Below, in pieces: positions 10,947 through 21,701 of a DNA stretch of 64,000 nucleotides. Source of the stretch: Nelumbo lutea (taxonomy: Eukaryota; Streptophyta; Magnoliopsida; Proteales; Nelumbonaceae). Below the pieces are notes generated by a model. The model was not told where the DNA came from. It searched no databases and saw nothing but the letters and a program-made list of their open reading frames with translations. Each line of letters begins with the position of its first letter. The stretch's first letter is position 1. The stretch covers positions 13,698,499-13,762,498 of the forward strand of contig JAKGHH010000006.1 of NCBI GenBank assembly GCA_022828595.1. The letters run 5' to 3'. Both the position numbers and the translations under genes were made by a program.

Positions 10947-12057
10947 GTGATCGTTCGAGGTTCAATTGTCGCGGGCTGCACTTCGGCAGCAGCTCGGGCA
11001 TCAACTCGCGAGGCTGCTAGGAAAGAGCAGAATTCCCTGAAGCGGCCAAGGATGGAAGACCCGATCTTCTTCACAAAGGATGACATGCACGGGATCCATT
11101 ACCCCCATGATGACGTGCTCATTAGAAAGATAAAAATTAACGAATTTGAAGTCAAGCATGTCCTCGTCGACTCAGGCAGCTCGATGGATATCCTTTTCAA
11201 AGCAACATTCGACCAGCTCCAGCTCCAAGAAAGTAACCTGAAGCCCGCAAATACTCCCCTAGTAGGCTTTAGCGGAGAGGAAGTCAGGCCCCTGGGAATG
11301 ATTACAGTACCTGTGGAAGTTGGCACTTGGCCTAGCATAGTGAGGCTCAACCACGACTTCTTAGTGGTCGCAACCCCCTCCCCGTACAATGCCATAGTAG
11401 GTCGGCCGGTCACCCATGCCCTACGTGTTGTGGTCTCCACTTACTATCTGACAATGAAGTTCCCCACAGACTTCGGAATTGGGATAGCGCTGGGTGACCA
11501 GCTTGAGTCTTGCAAGTGCTACGTCGCCGCCCTCAAAGGGAAAGCTAAGGTGGCCAATGAAGAGACTGTCTCCATCCCGGCATCAACAGAGGACCTAGCT
11601 CGGACACTTCAGATTGACACTTCTATTGAGGAGCCTCTACGATCCCAACTGATAAGTTTTTTACTTAAAAATTTAGAAGTTTTTGCATGGTCCGCGACAG
11701 AGATGCCCGACATAGACCCTAGCATTATGACTCACAAGCTGAATAATGATTCTGTAGTTAGGACCGTTAGACAGAAGAAATGCAACTTAGCCCCAGAGCG
11801 ATGGAGGGCAGTCGACGAGGAGGTCGGGAAGCTCCTCGTAGCCGACTTTTTCAGGGAAGTTCATTACACTAGCTGGGTGGCCAATCCCATTCTGTTAAAA
11901 ATGACTAACGGTAAATGGCGCAAGTGTGTTGATTACACCGACCTGAACCGAGCTTGCCCAAAGGATTGCTTCCCACTCCCTAGGATCGACTGTCTGGTGG
12001 ATGTGACCTTAGGGCATGAGTTGCTGAGCTTCTTAGATGCATATTCTGGCTACAACT
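10947..12057 (+). pseudogene. Aspartic protease and N-terminal reverse transcriptase of Tat element 1
   Basis: One open frame of 370 residues. It holds the retropepsin motif LVDSGSSMDILF about 70 residues in, with the second flap segment YNAIVGRPVTHAL. The beginning of RT is at about residue 250 onwards (FFREVHYTSWVANPILLKM, CVDYTDLNRACPKD, SFLDAYSGYN). The frame ends in a TAG where relatives have CAG (the SGYNQI motif), so a single C-to-T change separates it from the next segment. Protease matures the polyprotein; RT copies element RNA to cDNA. The upstream stop at about 10908 lies in the gag–pro linker. Confidence 0.9.
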
Positions 12058-12060
12058 AGA

Positions 12061-13005
12061 TCGGGATGGATCTAGCTGACGAAGAAAAGACTGCCTTCAT
12101 AACCGAGCTTGCCCTATACTATTACAAGGTCATGCCCTTTGGGTTGAAAAATGCTGGGGCAACCTTTCAGAGACTTGTAAATAAATTATTTGAGCCACTA
12201 ATTGGTAGGAAAATAGAATGTTATGTAGACGACATGGTCGTCAAAACCCAATTTTCACATGATTTAATACAAGATTTGCATTCGGTTTTTGAAATTCTGT
12301 GTAAGTTTAACATGAATTTGAACCCGAATAAGTGTCTTCGGTGTCACCTTGGGTAAATTCCTAGGGCACATCATTAACCGACGTAGCATTGAGGCTAACT
12401 CGAACAAACTTAAGGCTACCCTAGAAATGAAACCACCCCAAAAATTGAAAGAGGTTCAAAAGTTGAATGACCATTTAGCCGCTCTGAGCCATTTCATGCC
12501 CAAGTCGGCAAACCGTTGCCTGCCTTTCTTTAAGGCAATAAAAAGCAAAGGATTCAAATGGATTAAAGAATGTCAGCTTGCGATCGACGAACTCAAAAAG
12601 TACCTCGCCAGTGTCCCTGTCTTAACCTGACCTGAAGAGGGTGATGTTTTAGAGCTATACCTCTTGGCAAGTGACGAGGTGGTCAGCTCAATATTAATAA
12701 GAGAAGTAGATTGGTTCCAATGACCCATTTACTATGTTAGTAAAGTGTTGCAGGAAGCAGAGATGAGGTACCCAGAGATAGAAAAGCTAGCCTATGCACT
12801 GGTCATTGCAGCTCGGAAGCTCCGTCCGTATTTCCAAGCCCACACCATCGTCGTCCTTACCAACAAACCTCTAAGGCAAGTCCTGCTCAAGCTCGAGGTC
12901 TCCGTAAGGTTAACGAAGTGGGCCGTCGAGCTCAGTGAGTACGAGCTCCAGTACAAGCCACGAACTACTATCAAGGCCCAAGCCTTGGCAGATTTTGTCG
13001 CATAA
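12061..13005 (+). pseudogene. C-terminal reverse transcriptase and first RNase H of Tat element 1
   Basis: The frame resumes right after the stop with IGMDLADEEKTAF, then MPFGLKNAGATFQRLVN and the RT catalytic motif YVDDMVV, intact. A frameshift near 12350 leads to the connection (FLGHIINRRSIEAN). A TGA at about 12628 and another at 12721, where arginine codons are expected, interrupt the RNase H domain, of which EMRYPEIEKLAYALVIAARK and the end ALADFVA are readable. The first RNase H of Tat elements degrades the RNA strand during cDNA synthesis. The RT active site is present, but the polyprotein is broken at least four times. Confidence 0.88.
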
Positions 13006-13612
13006 TGCACCTTTAGCTCTGAAGTCCCCAGGCCGATCAAACACGAGGCCCCCAGCTTGGGTGAGCCCGAGGTTCCCATGCCGGTTGAGCTCGAGCACTG
13101 TGAAGTAGCAACCAGCATGGCATCTCTCCTAGTTAGATCAAGCGCGAACTAGGATGAAGAGCCATGGATCCTTCACGTAGATGGCTCATCAAACCAGCAG
13201 GGCAACGAAGTTGGGATCATTCTGTACGAGCCGAGCGGTGTGAAATTGGAGTATGCACTACGCTTCAAGTTCGTGACATCCAACAATAAAGCAGAGTACA
13301 AGGCGTTACTAGCCAGGCTGAATCTAGCAAACAAGGTGAAAGCCAAGCACATTGTCATCTGCAGTGATTCTCAGTTCGTGGTCAACCATGTTACGAGTGA
13401 GTACGAAGCTCGCGAGCCAACCATTATAGCTTACTTAGCCAAAGTAAGAGGGGCTCTACTCAACTTCCAGTCACACTTTATCCAGCGGATCCCGAGATCA
13501 AAGAACGCTGAGGCCGATGCCCTATCCCGGTTAGCTAGCACTAGTGATAACACCATGAGAACCGTGTATATAGAGAACTTACCTCAACCTAGCATTCTCG
13601 GGGGGGGGGGGG
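13006..13612 (+). pseudogene. Second (archaeal-type) RNase H of Tat element 1
   Basis: Between the first RNase H and integrase lies a second RNase H-like domain: HVDGSSNQQGNEVGIILYEP, NNKAEYKALLARL, ICSDSQFVVNHV and SKNAEADALSRLAS. The aspartate of VDGSS, the glutamate of AEYKALL, the aspartate of SDSQ and the aspartate of ADALSRL occupy the positions expected of the catalytic residues. A domain of this kind in this position is diagnostic of the Tat lineage. A stop upstream (near 13005) and the run of 14 G at 13600-13613 interrupt the frame on either side. Confidence 0.87.
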
Positions 13613-14908
13613 GCAAAGGAGGTCGCTCCCATTGTTCAAGCAGAGCTGAGCTGGATCGATCTACTCGCGAGCTTCCTGCTACATATAACCCTCCCTGCAG
13701 ATCGTAATGCCACCAAAAGGGTAGAGCATCAGGCAGCCAAATACGTCATGATATACGAGCGGCTGTACAGAAGATCCTACATGCTCCCCTATCTGCGCTG
13801 CTTGCGACCCTTTGAGGCCGAGTTCGTCCTCCACGATACTCATGAGGGCCTGTGCGACGGACACTTGGGGGGCAGGGCCTCACCCAAAAAGCATTGCGAC
13901 AGGGGTACTACTGGCCAACGATGAAGGCAGACACAACTGAGCTCGTCAAAAGATGTGACAAGTGTCAGAAGCACGCCAACATCCACTACCAGCCTACTGC
14001 CGACCTAAAGTACCTTACTAGCCCGTGGCCATTCGCACAGTGGGGGATCAACATACTCATGCCATTCCCACCAACAACAGGGCAAAGAAGATTTCTAGTG
14101 GTAGTAGTCGATTATTTCACTAAGTGGGTTGAGGCTGAACCCCAAAACAATCACAACTCGAAATGTGCAGAACTTCTTCAGGAAGAGCATAGTGTGTCAT
14201 TTTGGACTACCTCGGGTACTGATCTCTAACAACGGTAAGCAATTCGAGGATATCAAATTTCAGAACTGGTGTCAAGACATGAGAATTCAACAGAACTTCA
14301 CCTCGATGGCACACCCTCAAGCAAACGGTCAAGTGGAAGTCACAAATAGAGTTATCCTCTACGGACTAAAGGCATGCCTAGACCGAGCTAAAGGACTATG
14401 GGCAGACGAGCCTCCTAGCATATTATGGGCTTATCGGACCACAGTAAAGACCACAATAGGTGAGACTTCCTTCAATCTCACTTACGGCACCGAAGCAGTC
14501 ATCCCAGCCGAGATCAAGGTCTCCACACTACGACTAGAAGCATATGAGGACAAGGCAAATGAAGACGAGCTACACACGAACCTCGACCTACTTGATGAGG
14601 TATGGGACCTCGCATATATCAGGACCGCAACCTACCAGCAAAGAGTAGCTCGGTACTATAATGCCAAGGTAAAAAAGCAGAACTTCCGCGTCGGAGACCT
14701 AGTTCTTCATAAAGTTATGGTGCCTGAGCCCGGCATTGGTAAGCTCAAGCCTAATTGGGAAAGACCCTACCTTGTAAAGCGGGTGCTTGGAGAAGGTACA
14801 TACGAGCTCAAAACCCTAGAAGGGAAACAAGTACCTTGGGCATGAAACATTGTCAACTTAAGGCAATATTACCCATGGTCATCGAGCTGAGTAAACTACA
14901 AGTCGCTC
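13613..14908 (+). pseudogene. Integrase of Tat element 1 with two catalytic Asp to Asn changes
   Basis: After the G run a frame carries the HHCC domain (HDTHEGLCDGHLGG, CDKCQKHA), the core and a C-terminal domain (VGDLVLHKVM, KLKPNWERPYLV). Two frameshifts occur, near 13865 and 14150-14229. Relatives read WGIDILGPFP at the first catalytic aspartate and LISDNGKQF at the second; this copy reads WGINILMPFP (14041) and LISNNGKQF (14221). Both are Asp to Asn changes, each explained by a G-to-A transition. The glutamate of NGQVEVTNR is kept. The protein would have been inactive even if expressed. Confidence 0.88.
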
Positions 14909-15300
14909 TCTGAGCCCAAGGGCCAAAATGCCAATCTAACGATGACCTTGGAACTATCTTTGGCATGGGCAAACTCCAAGAGGGGGTGAACCGTAGTCGC
15001 TCCCAGAGCCTAAGGGCCAAAATGCTGAGCTAATGTTGACCTCGGCACTATAGGACCTAGTCACCTCTTCGGCATGGGCAGACTCTAGGAGGGAGTGACT
15101 AACCCCAGCCAAAGGGCTAAAACACCGAGTTAACCAAGGGCCTTGGCACTGTAGTGCATAGTATGCCAAGGACGCAAGCAACTCAAGTATGGACCTTACG
15201 ACACTTAGCCCACCTCGGCATACAACGGGTTGAACCTGCTAGAGACAGCTAGCAAGTCAAGTACTGGAAGACAGTTTGGCCATATGCCTTACTATGTCTC
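14909..15300 (+). repeat. Degenerate tandem repeats in the Tat element 1 spacer
   Basis: Three imperfect units of about 105-110 bp share the ordered words GGGCCAAAATGC (or a variant), GACCTTGG/GACCTCGG, CGGCATGGGCA and CTCTAGGAGGGAGTGA (or CTCCAAGAGGGGGTGA). The spacer between pol and the antisense ORF is commonly repetitive in Tat elements. No coding sequence is evident. Confidence 0.65.
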
Positions 15301-15552
15301 TCACCTTGGTGTACGTTATAAAAACCACCCCTACAAGATACTAGGAGACTGTTCGGGGAGGCGACAGATGAAAAACCATACTTCGAACACTCAACAATTC
15401 GGATAAAGTAGTCACTATGGCAAAAGTATAAAGTGCGCAGTACTTAGCATAAAGGCAAAATTCATGATTGAGAGTTCCATACAATGAGCTCGGTAAAAAA
15501 GAAAAGAAACTAAAACTGAGATCACAGGCTCAAGGTACGAGGACTACACAAA
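15301..15552 (+). other. Tat element 1 spacer between tandem repeats and antisense ORF
   Basis: Non-coding; nothing further is recognised. The antisense ORF terminates at its right-hand edge (TAG on the minus strand, 15555-15553). Confidence 0.6.
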
Positions 15553-17494
15553 CTATTTGGGGGACTCGTCATCTTTACTCGGGACCTCCTCAGGAGCTTC
15601 TGCCAGGTCGGTGGCATCTACCTCTTCATCGCCGCTCTCCTCTTCAGAATCTGGGTCCTCTGTGGCCTAGCAGGCTATCTCATCCGTGATCCACGAAGTG
15701 GTGATGGTGCTCATATCGAGCTCGAGGTATGTGTGCCTTATCAACCACCTACTAAGCTTAAAGCCCTTACGATAGGCCTCCATCAGCATGACATCAAACT
15801 TGTTCGATCTGACATAGTCTAGGGCGGCCTTTACCTTGGTCTCCTCTATGGCATGGTTGAAGATCTCAGTTTTCTCCTCAATATCAACCTTGAGGAACTC
15901 CACCTCATGCTTTAGGACACATTTATCCTCCTTAAGGCTTTTCACATTGAGCTCTAAAGCCCCCTTGCCTGCCTGGAGGGTGTTCACCTCGTCTTTAGCT
16001 CATCCCTCTCGTGTGCCAGCTCCTCCTTCTCCGCCATCAATGCCTCGATGACATTCTTCTGAGATGAAGCATCACTCTCCAGTCGATAGATTTGGTCGCA
16101 ATCTGCCCTCAAATCGGTGTGGACTGCTCAAGCTGAGTCCTCGACAGCTAGAGCCCGGTTCAGATGCCTCTCAGACTGAAAGGTCAAGGCATGCATGGCG
16201 GAGTTCACTTGACCAGAGAGGATTGGTTAGCACTGAAGAGATGTACAAAAAAAAGGGGGGGTATAAAAGAGAAGAGAGAGAAGGGTCTTTATAACTTACC
16301 ACCATTGTGTGGGTGGCAGCCCGGGCTCCGAGCTGAGCAAGAGTGAGGTCGGCCCAAATGGAGACCTCTTCGGCATAGACAACCCCCTTGCTCTTTCGAA
16401 TGCTGCACTAAGGAATCAGGATGCTCTGGGCTCCATCTCTTGACTCCCCAAGCTGGAAATGGCCGTCTCGGCTATGCGAATGGGCTCAGCGGAAGCTTCA
16501 GCCGCTACATGAGCGGCCTCGGTGGTGACCTCGGGCTCCGCAGCTGCCTGTGGAGCAGGCTCTATCAATGCCTCGGGCTCCCGAGGTGGTAGGATCTCCT
16601 CCAAGTCGATGATTGGAGGTACGTCAAGGAGCTCAGTCTCAGAGGTAGGAGCCTATGGAAGCTCGGGTTCAGAAGTGAGGGCTTGCGGAGACTTGATGCG
16701 AGCTCTCTTGGCAGCTCGCTTCTTCCTCCCTTTCATTTGGCAAAAAAGCCTCTCCCCCTTAAGCTTCTCTTCTTCCATGGGCCCTGTAGCATAGCTCAAC
16801 ATTAGTAAACTCGAAAGTACTAACTATTCAAGCAAGGTGCTAAGTAAGACAACCTACCCGGGCTCAACCCGGCCTATATGAGCTTGCTCTCGGTGATATA
16901 ATCCTTGTAATTAAACCTAAGCTCAGCCCATGATTGGAGCGTTTCCCTTGTCTTCTTGTCCAGGATAATGCTAGGGTCTTGAATAGCCGCCCTCCAATGA
17001 GTGGGGAAGGGCCACCTCGCGGTGTTCCGGACTACAAGGTAGTCCTGCTTCCAGGCCGCGACTTTGCTAGGAAGCTTGTGTAGTAACTTAAAACCCAGGC
17101 GAGGGGATAGGTAGTAGGCCTGCCTGTGCTTGGGGAGAACGCTTGAAGCGCTCTTATTTATTGAGAGGATCGAGCAAAAAATATCTAAGTTCAAAGGAAG
17201 GACATACTCGAAGCAAAGGGATATGGTCTCAACCACGTTATGAACGGAGTTTAGGTGAAGTTGGTCTATTGTGATGTTGAAGTGGTTCAGGAACTCTACG
17301 ACAAGAGGGTGGAAAGAAAGATGGAGCCCGGCTATAAGCTGCTTTTGGAAGATCACGATCTCATCAGGATCGTGCTCCCATGTAAAGTTACCCATAGGAT
17401 GACTATAGGTATACTCCCTAGGTAGATTGTATTGCCGGATGAGGTATCGGAGCCTCTCCAGGGTCATAATGGAGGGACTGAACCTATCCGACAT
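15553..17494 (-). pseudogene. Tat antisense ORF (aORF), Transposase_28-like plus coiled coil
   Basis: A minus-strand gene inside a plus-strand element. Exon-like segment 1 (17494-16858) starts MSDRFSPSIMTLERLRYLI and carries the domain known in plant databases as putative gypsy-type transposon protein (PF04195). Landmarks are LHPLVVEFLNHFNI-like wording, QLHLNSV and YYLSPRLGFKLL. A possible 74-bp intron (GT at 16857, AG at 16784) leads to a Pro/Glu/Ala-rich linker (16783-16300). A second candidate intron (16299-16208) leads to a Lys/Glu-rich coiled coil (15987-15700) and an acidic tail ending at 15553. The second junction does not join in phase, and in-frame stops and one shift (near 15995) are present. 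Grande-type elements carry comparable antisense genes; the function is unknown. Confidence 0.8.
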
Positions 17495-18030
17495 CCGACC
17501 TCAGTGAGAAGTGGATGCCAGATTACCTGAGGCCTCCTGCGCCTCATGAGACTAGACTCTAGTGGGGTCACCCTGAGTCGAGGTACCTACCTCGGGCTCA
17601 TCTAGTTGGCTATCAAAGCTAGGCATAGTGGAGAAAAGCAAAGGGGACTCACCAAGGAAAAGCAACCGAACTAGGGAGAATTGATCTGAGTTGGAGACCC
17701 TAGATGCGAGCTCAAGACGAGTGCTGAGGACTTATGGTGAGAGAAAATGAGTAGGAACCCCGCTATTTATAGCCACTGTACTCGGGCATCAACGGTCAAG
17801 ATCAAGACAATCTGATGACTCGCAAGAAAACTGGCTACACGACCCCCGAGGCAAAATCACTTTAGCGTGTTTTTTTACATCCGCAAAGTTCATAGATTGC
17901 GTGACATGCACGCAGAAACTGTATGCGACCTAGGTTGCCCTTGATCGAGCCGAGCAGTGAACTATTCTAACCAATAAGCCACTTGACCAGGAGGCTAGAG
18001 CTCCGAGCCAAATCCACTTGGCACACCTCG
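17495..18030 (-). promoter_or_regulatory. Upstream region of the Tat antisense ORF with TATA box
   Basis: On the minus strand TATAAATA lies at 17771-17764, about 270 bases before the aORF start codon, in the setting GGCTATAAATAGCGGGG. It is followed by a leader with CT-rich stretches. This suggests that the antisense gene had its own promoter and did not depend on an LTR. The upstream side is interrupted at 18031 by the copia insertion. Confidence 0.6.
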
Positions 18031-19906
18031 TGTTAGACAGTTTTGTATGCCCTTAGCTTCAATCAGAATGATATACTTTATGAGTTTATTGTAAATGAAT
18101 AAAAGTGCATATTTGATTCATCTTCCCTTGGTATGTTTCTGTGTAATACCCTTAAATTGGACACTTAATGAGACTCGTGTTTGTTTAGAATGTTCACAGC
18201 CAGTGGGTCGGTCTAGGGAGAAGGCTGACACTGTGGTGCCACCAAGTTGGTTGGGGTGGCCTGTCTCAGCTGCCAGGGTGAGACCCTAGGCACATACAGT
18301 GTAGGATTAATTGAATCTTTGAACTTGACTAGATTTCCAGTATTGCCCTGGACCTTGGAGATTGATGGGCAAAACTAGAAAGTTACACCCGACCCCTAAA
18401 CTCAATTATGATACTGCACTAGGTCTCGGATTGGGCTGTCTTTGATGTATCAATCAGTGAGATCCATAGTGGGGGTCAAAACCTGGGTATGTTGGGACAA
18501 TTTCAGAATTCATTTGAGTGGGTGATCATAGTGACAGGATCAGCCCCTTTGTCGGACAAAGGTAATGATCGAGGATGCACTCTCACTAATGGAAACCAGG
18601 ACTGATAGCAGCCGATTTCAATCGTTGAGATTTGTTTTTGCAAAATATATTTTATATGAGATATAAAAGCATATATATTATGGTTTCTAAAATGTTTGCA
18701 AAAGGTTTTAATTCCCGGGATCCATGTAAGCAGAGAGTGCAACACTGTTCCTTGTAACCGAGAGAGAGGTCATCTCTTTTCGGGCAGTGTATGATCATTA
18801 TGGGCTGAGAGGTTAAGTGTAAGACCATTGAGGATAATACCTGATGGGCTAATCTTGCATCTGCCCACAGTCCCTGGGTGTTACAAGGTGGCTTGGCCTA
18901 GGGACCACTTAGGGTAAGTGTTGGGCTCATAAAACCCATAAGATGGGTTTTAGGGGGTGCACTATCCATAATAATGTGTTCGGCTAGGCCTTGTGATAAA
19001 GGCTGGGCCGAACCCATGTGGCTGATGTATAGATCAATGCTTGGGTCCCACGCCATACAAGGAAACCCAACTAGGCAGCAGTTAGGAAGGTTAAGTGAGC
19101 ACATAAGCTTAATGGGCCTAAAGCCCATTTCGAACTAGGTTATTTAATTAGTTTATAATGGGGCAAATTCTGAGATGGATTAGCAGATAGGATAGGGTCT
19201 TGACCCTATCCACTCAGAGAGTCCAGATCTGAATGTGATTCAGATCTAGAAACCTCCTAATGAGATTAGGAGAAAGTTAATCTAATCTGTAGATAAGATA
19301 AGGGTTTATCCCTATCACCTAAATATGATTTGGATAAGCAGCTCACGGAGTGGGCAGCAGCCTTGAAAAAACACTCATTCAGATCCTCTTTAGTGCTGAA
19401 ATCAAAGAAGGAAGAATTAAGCATCCCTACGGAATTCTTTCTTGCCGCCTCCCTATTCTTGCCGCCCTTGTTTGCTAGTTCGATCTCCAGTTGTGGGAGA
19501 AGTCAAGACTCGATCTTCACATCAGTTCTTTGAGAAAGAATTGATAGGAAGCTATGCTCAGGTGCCATCCTACTGATTCTTGTGAAGGACAGAGTTCTTG
19601 GAGAAGAACACTGCTGATTCTGCTCCATCTTGCACTGCGCCATCTTCAGTGGAAGCAGTCTTTGGATCCTTCCTTGGGCATGTACACCTCCATTGGGAGA
19701 TATTATTTCTTCGTATCAGGTACACCGTCTCTCCTACTCCTTTTGGTTCAGATCTGGTTCAGTTTATGGTTCAAGAATGATCATTGAAAATATGGTTTTC
19801 TAAAATAGGGAATGCGATTCCCAGTTGAAGGGAATTTTTTTTTGAAATTCGCCCCCTTTATTCCGCAATCTTTGGGCGTCCATAGGATGGATCTTTCATC
19901 CCTTTA
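18031..19906 (+). repeat. 5' LTR of copia element 1
   Basis: It starts TGTTAGACAG and ends CATCCCTTTA, where related LTRs end in CCCTTCA, so the last C has mutated. Compared with the 3' copy it lacks a short block containing AGGTCTTATATA (24735-24746 in the 3' LTR) and about 45 bp downstream of it (around 19355), so the likely TATA box is missing from this copy. Confidence 0.9.
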
Positions 19907-21701
19907 CTGGTATCAGAGCCATGGTTCAAATCTTGAACCAATTTGTTTCAGATCTGAACCTGCGCAAATGGGCAGAAGGCGTTCTACCCGATTTGCGCAG
20001 ATATGGGTTTTGGGAAACTTGTTCCCAAAATTGATGGGCGAATAATCTGAAATTAATTTTATATAAATCTGATTATTATTTAGAACTGTTCTTTATGATT
20101 TTCTTGATTTATGGGTTGTTCATACAAGAGGAGATCGAAATCTTGATTTGCGCAGGGAACCTACGTTTTTGCAATTTTTGGATTATTTTGTTACATTTGG
20201 CCTGTAAAATATATTTTTTTTAATTTTTAGACTGAATGTATAGGTATTCGATCTGATGTAATCATTAATAGAAATAGGATTTCTATTTATTTTATTTTTG
20301 GATTGAAGATGGCGGCGCAGAAAGGAGATTTCGTAGAGAAGAAGATTTCGCAGATGGGAGAAATAATCTGCAATTTGTAGTTTATGAAACCGCAAATCTG
20401 TGATCTAACCTCTGTTTTGCAGGATGGATTGTGCGAACAACCATGTTTGACTGATTCTAGAATTTTTTTATCAGTTCTTTAATTTCAAATTATTTTTTTG
20501 AATTAAAGATCAAACCCTAGACCCATTCGAACCAAGATTGGTTCAAATTGTTTGGACCGAATCTAGGGTTCGACCAAGGCTGAATATCAGCCATATTTTT
20601 GTTTAATGGGCCTAAGGATTGATAATTAATTGGATATTTAATTCGGCCCAGCCCAACCTAAAAGGCCCAGTTTTAAATTGTTAAAACTGTCAAAAGCCCA
20701 TTTCAAAGGATAAAGCTATATGGGCTGAACTGGGTAACCCTAATTTAGCCTACATAGATGATGTTAATTGTTAATATTATGGATTAAAATGGGCTTCGAA
20801 TGGGCCTTATAGATGATTAATTGATTGGATCAATTTATCCCTACATGAGATGTATGGATGTGTGATGTGCTATGTACATGGATCATACGTGCTTGGCCCA
20901 TGCTCAATCGACAGTGGCTCTTGCGCACACCATGGCTGAATGCACATCATTGCCATGGTGTCCCTTTTGGTCAATGGATGACCTCCCTCAGTGGTGGGCC
21001 CCACTCCGCATCAAGAGATTATGTGCGGAACCTTAGACGATTAAGGCCCACCAAAATCTGACTTTATGAAAGTTAGTGGGAGCCACTTTGGTTTGACCTA
21101 AATCAAACTAGGACGTAATTAACTGTTCCCTCCAGCTAATATGAGTGTATGTGATAGGGAGATTCATATGATGAACTATCTAAAGGCCTTCCATCATTAG
21201 CATGAGGATGGGTCCTTCAGTAATGAGGAAACGCACTAGAAAATGGGCTATACATTTGCTGTTGGGCTTGTCTGAGTGTTTCATAAGATGATAGGGCATC
21301 ATAGACCGATGCGGGAGGGGCTTCACCAGAAAAAGGGAACTCTCTCATGGTACCTTGACGTTCACGAATATGATGGGTAAGCACTCACTTGACAGAAATG
21401 TTTACCTAAAAACGGCTCTGAACCTTATCTGACAGAGGCCAAAGGGAAAACTCATATGATGAGTGGATATGATCTTTCACAGAAAGGTGATGGGGTTATG
21501 CAGCTGAAACAGTTGGCTCCATGCACCCTATGTGATTTCCCACATTTCCAAAGACAACCTGTAGTCTCCATCATTGAGAAAGGAGGGAAATCTCAGAGAT
21601 GAATAAATAGAAATGGAACGTAGATTAAAATCCATATCTATGTAATGAACATGAATCAAATTAGGTTGTGGACTGAAGTTTGCTCTTTTATCAGAAAATG
21701 G
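19907..21701 (+). other. Primer-binding site and untranslated leader of copia element 1
   Basis: CTGGTATCAGAGCC at 19907-19920 is the methionine-tRNA primer site. The next 1.8 kb is non-coding leader, rich in GGGCC-type words. It matches the leader of the minus-strand copia at 48915-50234 and, in its last part, the fragment starting at 41048. No ORF of note is present. Confidence 0.8.
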
